Of a stretch of DNA of 64,000 nt, positions 56,574-64,000 are shown one piece after another. This stretch comes from Chrysopilus asiliformis. Taxonomy: Eukaryota; Arthropoda; Insecta; Diptera; Rhagionidae. Position numbers and translations under genes: made by a program. The notes under the pieces are model-generated. The model was not told the origin of the DNA and searched no databases. It saw nothing but the letters and a program-made list of their open reading frames with translations. Numbering within the stretch: the stretch's first letter is position 1; each line of letters starts with the position of its first letter. The stretch spans positions 3,925,533 through 3,989,532 of the forward strand of contig OZ035964.1 of the NCBI GenBank assembly GCA_964034945.1, in the 5' to 3' direction.

Positions 56574-56768
56574 AAAAGAACGCCGCGGAATACCGACGAT
56601 TTCTCGTAATTGAAGAAAAACTAATCGGACGTGTTTTTCATCCGAATTTATTTCGTTTCGCTTTTTATTTTCGGTGTTTTGTTGTTGTTGTTGTTTTTGT
56701 AGTTGTTGTTCTTCGTCTTTTTTAATTTCTAATTCATTTGTTCCCATTTGCGATTCATGGGATTTCAT
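56574..56768 (-). CDS. candidate 5' coding exon, Glu/Lys/Gln-rich
   Basis: An ATG at 56768 with an upstream in-frame TGA opens MKSHESQMGTNELEIKKDEE, then poly-Gln and Lys/Asn-rich sequence to about NSDEKHVR, then LQLREIVGIPRR. The frame stays open to 56310, but the later part is Phe-rich and looks like translated intron. A donor such as GTCG|GTATTC near 56598 is possible. It is on the same strand as the zinc-finger gene, 1.7 kb upstream of exon 54648-54832, so it could be an alternative first coding exon. Poly-Q and poly-K frames also arise by chance from CAA/AAA-rich DNA, so this is weak. Confidence 0.25.
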
Positions 56769-57267
56769 TATTTTTACTCATGCTTTGCGTCTTGCTGTTA
56801 CATCCATCATTCATTTAAGTATACAGCAACACGCAACATTTTCATTTCAATTTCATAGTTTTATTAAAGAAAAAAAAGGGGTAAACCGAAGAAATTGACA
56901 CGAGTTTCTTTGAAAAGAATTCCTGATATTTCATAATTATTTAACAAAAAAAAAGAAAGAAAATAATAAGAAGAAACATAGCTTTATCCATCTAGCGGTG
57001 AGATAGGATACTTTTCTTACATAATTAACCTTAAAAACTTTTCCTTGCAAGACGAACTTGGCGCAAATGGTGTTAATATTGCTCCAACGATTCAACAGAT
57101 ATCAGGAGAGGGGGTTACAGGCGAGGGATGGGGAGGCGTAAAGTTTACGAGGAATTGCATAAATTGTTGAAATTTTGAAAACTCGACACCAAATTGAGCA
57201 AGAAAGTTGAAATTTGGTACAGAACAAGCTTTTACCATCATTTGAACTCCATCCGGAACTGATAAAA

Positions 57268-57740
57268 GAATGAACCACTCCCTCACCCCTCCACCATACA
57301 AATGGCAAAAGATTTTTGACATTTTTCTCAAAAACGGGTCATTTTTTCAAAAAAAAAAAAGTTTTGCCAAGAAGTGTTTAGAATGTGATTCTACTTAACT
57401 CCGCTATACATCAAAATTAAATCGCACCACTCCCCCCGCCCCTCTTCAGCCACAAACATAGAAATCGGCAAGATTTTTTACAATTTTCTCAAAAACGGCT
57501 CATTTTGTCAAAAAAAAATTGCTTAGCCAAGAAGTGTTTGGAATGTGATTCTACTTAACTCCGCTATACATCAAAATTAAATCGCACCACTCCCCCCGCC
57601 CCTCTTCAGCCACAAACATACAAATCGGAAGGATGTTTTACAATTTTCTCGAAAACGGCTCATTTTGTCAAAAAAAAAAATTGCTTAGCCAAGAAGGTTT
57701 TAGGCTCGGATTATATACATAGCTCTGCCATACATCAAAC
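57268..57740 (+). repeat. tandem repeat, about 160-bp unit, three copies
   Basis: ATCGCACCACTCCCCCCGCC occurs at 57421 and 57581; TTTTCTCAAAAACGG(G/C)TCATTTT and GCCAAGAAGTGTTT occur three times. The first and third units are diverged. Confidence 0.88.
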
Positions 57741-58849
57741 AAATGTCTCGTATTTAATTTAAATGTGCCTAAAATAATTTAAATGAAAACTATTTAAAAC
57801 AAAAACCGAATCAGTTAATTTGACTGTCTGACAGAGCGCGTCTATCTTACAACCTTTGCTATCAAAACAAATAACCGACCATTTGTTTTGAATGCATAAG
57901 CAAATATATCGTCGCTTTTATTAATGGCGAATCGAAAAGAGAACGAGATGAAAACGGCCAAGAGTATTTAAAGCAAGAAAAATTTCAAAATTGTCATTAT
58001 TTTTATCTGATTAGGGGAAAAACGAAAAGGTTTGCCTGCAAATTGATGTCCTTTAGAGAAATACTTTCAACAAGCGAAAAATTAAACATCCTTACAAGCA
58101 AATGTTAGGAAAACTTGCTAAGAAGGCATCAAGATATTACCATTAAATTATTTTCATATCGCCTTTTGAAGATTTTCTTGCATTTCCCAATGCTTTTTTT
58201 TTGTGTTGATAAGACGAATGGCTACTTGATGTTAAGTGGATCATCACAAAACCTTTTTCCTTTTGCCCCCCCCCCCCCCCCCCTTCCCAACCCATTTCCA
58301 TAAATTCAGTCTGATGTCCTGACGTCCGGTTTTCATTTCAACTTTTTCCGATTTCTGCTACTGAATTCCATTCTGATTTTCAGCTAGCGTTTCAGACTTT
58401 ATGAAAAGCTGCAATAAAATTTCATCAAAAACAAAAAAAACACACACACACACACACAGAAAAAAAATGATAAAAAAAGGGTCATCGGACGCTTCTTGGT
58501 AATCTTATCACCCTCTTTGGGATACAGCATGACTTCGAATCCAGCGAATCTCATTTCATCATCAGGACATCTTTCTTGAGATTCAATTCTGTATCTTTTT
58601 TAAACTCAGGATTTCATGCTCTACGTCGGACCAGTTTTTTTGTCTCGTTTCTTCGATTGTGAAATTTCAAATTTGCATTCTAAGAAATCGCAAACACACT
58701 TACGAAACCGCAAATACCCGAAAGCAGTTCCAGATGTCTAAGAAATATGTAGCAAAAATCCGCATTAAAATCAGTTGAGTGGTTTTCGAGCCCAGTCCGA
58801 ACATACACAGATAATCAATATTCAATATCAATGTTAAGTCACGAGGGAG
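57741..58849. other. no gene seen; C18 and CA tracts
   Basis: A run of 18 C at 58266-58283 and a (CA)n tract at 58440-58457. 58470-58850 is less AT-rich. Confidence 0.5.
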
Positions 58850-59875
58850 GATGCAGTTTGTGATGTATGGACCGGTTATGTAAAATCATATCCTAAATAC
58901 ATTTGGAATTTTCGACAAAAAAAAATACCGAATTAGGCTCTTTATATTCTTTTGAAATGGAATCCTTACAGGATTAGGCGGGGCATCAGCAGAAGTAGCA
59001 GGGGACGAGGTGGAGGGGGAATGATTTACTTCCGGTGCATTTTCTTCTCCGATTTCATTTCACAATCAATCGAAAAACCAGAATATAATCATTTTATATA
59101 TTTATGCTGGTAGAAATGGCAAAAACTTAATTGGAATTTGGTATTTTGTGACCATTTTCCAACATTTTGTGGGATCTTTTTTTTAAATTTCATTCTGCAA
59201 ATTTTCGCAATTTTTCAAAAAAAATCTCAAGTAAATTTTTGAAATTTTTCAAAAAAATCTCAAGAAAATTTCAGTTTTCGAGAAAAAATTTGTTTTAAAA
59301 AAAAAGTTCTACAGTTTCAGGAAAACCAAAAACCACGCATCTTTAAGGATCCTTTTATCTATCAAAAACCGTTAACCGTGAGTCGATAGGTCAAAAAATA
59401 CGCGAGAAACTAACGGTTTTCCAAATGTCGGATCCTTAAAAATTGAATCCCTTTTTCTCGGAAACGGCGCAAAGGATTTTCATGAAATTCGAAATCTTGA
59501 GGTTTTCGGGGACAAGGAATCGATATCCGGTGTCCTTTTTGGGTAAAAAAGGATTTTTCAAGGATCTCGTCCTTGTATCGCCCAAACCGTACCGCCCCCC
59601 TCAAAAAGGACACCGGATATCGATTCTCCGTCCCCGATAACGTCTAAATTCTGAATTTCAGACCAATCCAAGGACATGAATTTTTCGTCCTTAAAAAAAG
59701 TGCAGGGGTCCCCTTACGATTTTTTTTCCAATTTTTGACACGTCTCCGATGTCGCTGAAATTTGGCATAGGAGTGGTTTTCGGGCCTCTGATTAAGAATC
59801 CGTTGCCCGTTTTCCGATATCACTAATGATTCGGGCGGTGCAGGGGCGGGAGAAAAACCAATTCAAACAAAATGC
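58850..59875 (-). mobile_element. repeat family A, copy 3, inverted and truncated
   Basis: Reads in reverse through the 3' two thirds of copies 1 and 2, including the hairpin pair at about 59515-59540 and 59600-59628. It stops at GATTCGGGCGGTGCAGGGGC, so the microsatellite-bearing 5' third is missing. Confidence 0.88.
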
Positions 59876-62354
59876 GTATCAAGAATGCAAAAACCCCAGC
59901 CGGCAAGCGTCTCTGTGAAAATTTTGACAAAAAATGATTTGCTTTTACACAAAAAGGCCCTTGCATAAAGTCATATTAAAGAATTTTCCTCACAATCTGC
60001 AAGAAATGCAAATTTTCATGGATCTCTGACTATCAAATATTTACTTTTGGCAAAGTTTGGTAAAGTTTTTGTGTCACGTCGTTTGGCCGTTAGCAGGTCG
60101 TTTGGTACTTTTTAAGTTCTTATCACAATCAAACGAATTTTTGTAGGAATTAAATTTAAAAATTTAAGGAAAATTTCAACCAACGAAACGTTCCTCCCTT
60201 TTATGAAGGTTTTCATGGCAAGAGTTTTATTAAAAATCCGGTAAATATATTAGAAAAGTGTTTTGGCGTTGAATTTTAACTGTAAAAAAAATCAAAATAT
60301 CAACTAATTCTTCGATTATCTATAAAATTATGTAGATATGATTCACGTCCCTGATTAGTTGGCCATTCGCTCGCTAACATCTGGTCCAGAGTTCATCAAA
60401 GGATTTAGAAAAAGAAAAAAAAAAACAATATATTGCTTACTTTCAGGCACTTTAAAGAAGACTTTCAGGCGTTTAAAGATGTTTTTTCCCCAGCATAGTC
60501 GAAAATATATAAAAAAAATCGTTTTGCCACGGAAATATGATCAGGAATTCCCTTAACTCTAATCATCTCCAAATTTTTTCACGTGAAAAAATAAAACCTT
60601 CCGAATGGAGTTGGGGTTGGAAACAATCATCAATTGTTAGTAAAACATGAAAAAGTCGATAAGGTTTTGATGTTTTTCTTCCCTTTTAATCACAAATCAA
60701 CGCTGAAGAACCCTTGGTCAAAAGTTTTCCTCGATTAATTCCGCTGGCACGCATCCCCACTCTGCCCAGAAAGGGTGGCGGAAAATGAAAATTTAAACGG
60801 AAATTGTTCGTGCCGAGGATTTAAAGCGCAATGGGCAGACAGATGGCTACGAGGAAAAGGACTGAAAACTCAACAAGATTATATTCTTTTTTGTATTTAA
60901 ACTTTTTATTCCCCGGGAAATCAGAAGGAAATCGCTTTATCGAATGGTCAATTAAATCGATTTGTTTAATTAATTGGTGTTGCATGTCAAAAGAAATAAT
61001 ACGTGAACAACTGGGAAATAATAAACAATAACGGAAAATTTATGGAAAATTATGGGGCAATGCAGTAAAAAGGTTTGAAAAAAGTAGCTTAACTTTTTAC
61101 TCTTTTTCGATTTCTTAAACACATTTCCGGAGCTCTTCCGAGTCGATTGCGGTCATATTACAAAAAATGTCTTTTTGGCTGTCAGTCTGCCAGTCTGTCA
61201 GTCCGTCAGTCCATCAGTCCGTCAGTCTGTCAGTCCGTCAGTCCGTCGGTCTGTCAGTCTGTCACAATAACAAATACCAGACTATGGACCCGTCGTTGCG
61301 TGGAATGTGGGTTAAAGTATTTTATATAAAAAAGTTTTCTGATCTCTAATCGTTTTAGCTGTGCTATGAGAAATTTATTTTATGTGATGACGTTTATGGG
61401 TGCGTAATTCGTTTGTAATCTAGAAATCGAAGTAAAAAATAGATAAAAGTGAAAATCGCAAGCGTTTAGATTTCGGTGCAAAATTAAAATAAATTATATT
61501 GCCTAATTTCGGGCGGTTTAAATAAAAGAATTGCAACATTTGGTCCATTAATGGAAACAAGATATTATTATAATTATTCTGAATTTTCCAATGCCTTTTC
61601 TAAGTGGAATTTTTTCGGTATACTGTAAAATTTTTTCTGTAAGCCTTGAAAAATTCAGAATTTTTTTTACTGTTCGGAAAAGCACTTAAGTCTGGCAATT
61701 TAATCACCGATTCTTATTATTGGCAATCCTCGGACTCACCCTCTTTGAAACACTATTAACAGATAAGGCCATCCCGACACAGGAAAACTTTTTTTCTCCG
61801 CGTATTTTTAAATAAAAAAAGGGGGTAAGAACACATTAAAAAAATTGCTGTCTTGATGGGTTAATTATGACAAAAGATTGTAATCACGTGACGAAAAGCA
61901 GTAAAGAAACAATGGATAGAAATCACGAAAAGAAAAAAAAATCGAAAAAAATTATATTCGGGTGGTTTTGAAAGCGATGGCAGAGGGGAGGGGAAAAAGC
62001 GATTTTTGAACGAAATATTGATGGAAATTCTAATGAAAACTATAAGAAAACAGGATTTTAAGGAAAACGAGAATGAAATTTTTATACCCGATATGCCCCC
62101 TTCGCCCATTCTACAATGTTTTTAAAAAACATTTCCCATAAAAATACCATTTGCAACCCTAATTGATGGAAATAAGAACAAACACGATGTGGCGGTCCCA
62201 TCATCATCCCCAAACCCTTCCTAATGACAAACAAACGAGAAAAAAAAATCGGAAAAAGTGGGAAACCCAAGTAAAAATATTTAAAAAAGAAATGAAAAAA
62301 AGAAGGAAAAAGAAAAGCGCTTAATTCACCGTCAATCCAACCTCGTTTCGCTTT
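59876..62354. other. no gene seen; GTCAGTC tract
   Basis: AT-rich single-copy DNA with a GTCAGTCTGTCAGTCCGTCA tract at 61181-61263. No coding signal. Confidence 0.5.
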
Positions 62355-62615
62355 TTAACACCTAAAATGAAATCCTAGGGGACCCTCGGTATGGGGGTTA
62401 TATGGATGGATGCGAGCCAACCCTTTTTCATAAAGTGGCCATATGCCGCGACACTCCGGAAGGACTCGCATCTCCACCTGATGTTGGCTACCAGCAGGAC
62501 GCCGGGACGATTTCGCCTCGTCCTCAGGTGAGTTCGCTTCGCTGGGAGTATTAGCCGTGGTCCGACGATGATGACGATGATGACGACCGCCACCACCACC
62601 ACCCGCGGCGCTCAT
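62355..62615 (-). CDS. candidate coding exon, GC-rich, upstream of zinc-finger gene
   Basis: A GC-rich island in AT-rich DNA is open for 86 codons. It opens MSAAGGGGGGRHHRHHRRTT, then ANTPSEANSPEDEAKSSRRP, then AGSQHQVEMRVLPECRGIWP. The acidic/Ser-Pro and Gly/His composition resembles insect transcription-factor disordered regions. The ATG may be the real start, or the exon may begin at the acceptor-like CATCTCTTATCATGAG just inside. Donors at CCTGCTG|GTAGCC (phase 1) or CATCAG|GTGGAG (phase 0) are possible. The phase-1 donor would join exon 54648-54832 in frame, giving RRPAG|ERPYKC, although a preceding finger would normally be expected there. I recognise no homologue. It lies 7.5 kb upstream of the first certain exon on the same strand. 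Confidence 0.4.
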   Translation of the reverse strand: MSAAGGGGGGRHHRHHRRTTANTPSEANSPEDEAKSSRRPAGSQHQVEMRVLPECRGIWPLYEKGLARIHPYNPHTEGPLGFHFRC

Positions 62616-62996
62616 GATAAGAGATGAATGGAAATTCGATCCAAACGATAGACAATATAGGGTTATTTTGTATACACATGATTATGTGTGGCCAACAGAC
62701 CTCACCTTGCACTGCCCGCCTCCTCCACACATTTATGACTGAACGATTTTCAGAACTTTGAGGAGATTTTGGTTTTTCGCACGTACTTTTCGCAGTTCTT
62801 TAAACAAATTCGCAAGGTTTTTATTGCATTTTCTGGTCACATTGCGAAGGTTTTTTTTATTACTTTCTTATACAAAGTATAGTAAAGTATTATAAGTATT
62901 ATATTTTTAGAATTTGGCTTTGCCCGGCTAAAAGCGTGAGTGGAACAAAATCTAGGAAAACAAAATTCCGTTGGTTACAAATTAGATAGCCTAGAG
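62616..62996. other. no gene seen
   Basis: AT-rich flank between the candidate exon at 62.4 kb and the small hAT-like element. Confidence 0.4.
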
Positions 62997-63186
62997 CAGT
63001 GCTATTAGGTGTGCCGCGGTAAACATTTCAAAAAGCTATTTAATAATTCTTTCAGGATTTGTTTTTTGATTTTTTCATTATAAATATTTTATTCACAAAT
63101 TTTTTTATATTTTCTTTTGTGGTGTGCCCCGGATTTCTAGAAAAAAAATTGGTGTGCCGTATGCAAATAAAGGTTGCGGAGCACTG
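62997..63186. mobile_element. small hAT-like element with 8-bp TSD
   Basis: CAGTGCTATTAGGTGTGCCG at the left and AGGTTGCGGAGCACTG at the right. Flanks GCCTAGAG (62989-62996) and ACCTAGAG (63187-63194) match at 7 of 8 bases. 190 bp, with GGTGTGCC repeated near both ends. Confidence 0.8.
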
Positions 63187-63284
63187 ACCTAGAGTAAGCC
63201 GGTCGTGCTTTTCATTCAAGTTTTTTTTTCTTCGGAAAATGATTTTCAAAAATTAACAAAAAAGAATAAATTCCAGCATTTTGA

Positions 63285-63625
63285 GTTCAATTCACTTTAC
63301 CCCCTCCCCTTACTCCCCCACGACCACTCGGATTGATTTTAAATAGGGATTTGTTCGATATGGACCCCGAGGAACATCTGTGCCGCATTTCAGGCCAATC
63401 GGTTCGGTAGTTTTCTCGTAAAAGAGTAACATAGGAGAAAAACTAAGCTTTGGATTCACTTTACCCCCACACCCTTCCTTACTCCCCCACCACTCGGGCT
63501 ACTTTCCGATCAGCCTATGTTGGAACCAGGCCTATAGCGAACATTCTTGGCAAATTTCAGGTCAATCGGATCAGCCGTTTTCGCTTGAAAAAGGAACAGA
63601 CAGACAGACACCAACTCATTTTTAA
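63285..63625 (+). repeat. two diverged copies of a 165-bp module
   Basis: TTCACTTTACCCC...TTACTCCCCCAC...CACTCGG, then TTTCAGG(C/T)CAATCGG..TTTTC, occurs at 63290-63420 and 63455-63590, followed by a GACAGACAGAC tract. Similar in style to the other dispersed repeats here. Confidence 0.75.
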
Positions 63626-64000
63626 CCGACTTCTTATATATTAGTATGATAAATATAAGGTAAAGGGCTATTATATTGACCTATCAATCACAATTTTGAG
63701 TTTGACGTTAAAAATTGATACTAAGTTTCATGTGAAAGTTTTCAACAATGGTTATAGTGTGAACATTGGACAATTAAATATAGGAAAGATAATTTGATTG
63801 TTTCAAAAATTACTTTTTAACTTTAGTTTAGTTAATTTTTAAATAATAGTCTCGAATGTATTTATTATTGACCTAACAAGAAAAAATTCGTCCTAATATT
63901 GACTGTCAGCGCTTCTATTATTGACCCAACGTATTTGGACCCCACAAGGCAAAAAATCCTGGAGTATTTTTCAATCCAAAAATTATATTGACGAAATCTT

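Overview
This is eukaryotic nuclear DNA, most probably from a dipteran insect with a repeat-rich genome. It is AT-rich, has long introns with GT..AG boundaries and dense non-autonomous transposons, and holds one clear gene split over widely spaced exons. There are no operons, ribosome binding sites or prokaryotic genes. I saw no tRNA, rRNA or CRISPR array. Most open reading frames over 60 codons are chance frames in AT-rich or tandemly repeated DNA.

The one well-supported gene lies on the minus strand between 54.8 and 38.3 kb. It encodes a C2H2 zinc-finger transcription factor. Four exons (54648-54832, 42988-43150, 40666-40833, 38289-39817) join in perfect phase to give about 680 residues: five zinc fingers, then a conserved block, then a long low-complexity tail rich in Ala, Gly, Ser, His and Gln. 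The 5' end is missing. The fingers place it near the rotund/squeeze/datilografo (ZNF384/ZNF362-like) group, and dati is my tentative name. Beyond its stop codon, in the same frame and after a second in-frame TGA, lies an 88-codon Gln-rich reading frame that looks truly coding. It is either a stop-readthrough extension or an alternatively spliced C-terminus. Weaker exon candidates upstream lie at 62.4 kb and 56.7 kb.

Left part, 1-15 kb: three blocks of a 72-bp satellite (1-0.95, 2.1-4.35, 4.98-5.77 kb); nested hAT-type elements (6.06-7.26 kb); a 1-kb inverted duplication (7348-8368 and 13062-14069) whose inner breakpoint falls exactly on the end of a hAT-like element; and, between its arms, an 806-bp tandem duplication bounded by three TTAA-flanked (piggyBac-type) MITEs. 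A plus-strand Inr+DPE promoter with a leader exon (9461-9671) and a non-coding exon (12877-12970) suggest a transcription unit here.

Middle part, 15-38 kb: very AT-rich DNA, T-rich on the plus strand, with scattered MITEs, foldbacks and one retrotransposon remnant. It lies 3' of the zinc-finger gene. The strand skew makes an unusually long 3' UTR possible but does not prove it.

Right part, 43-64 kb: introns and 5' flank of the zinc-finger gene. They hold three copies of a roughly 1.5-kb non-coding repeat (family A), terminal-inverted-repeat elements, long hairpins, tandem repeats and a small hAT-like element.
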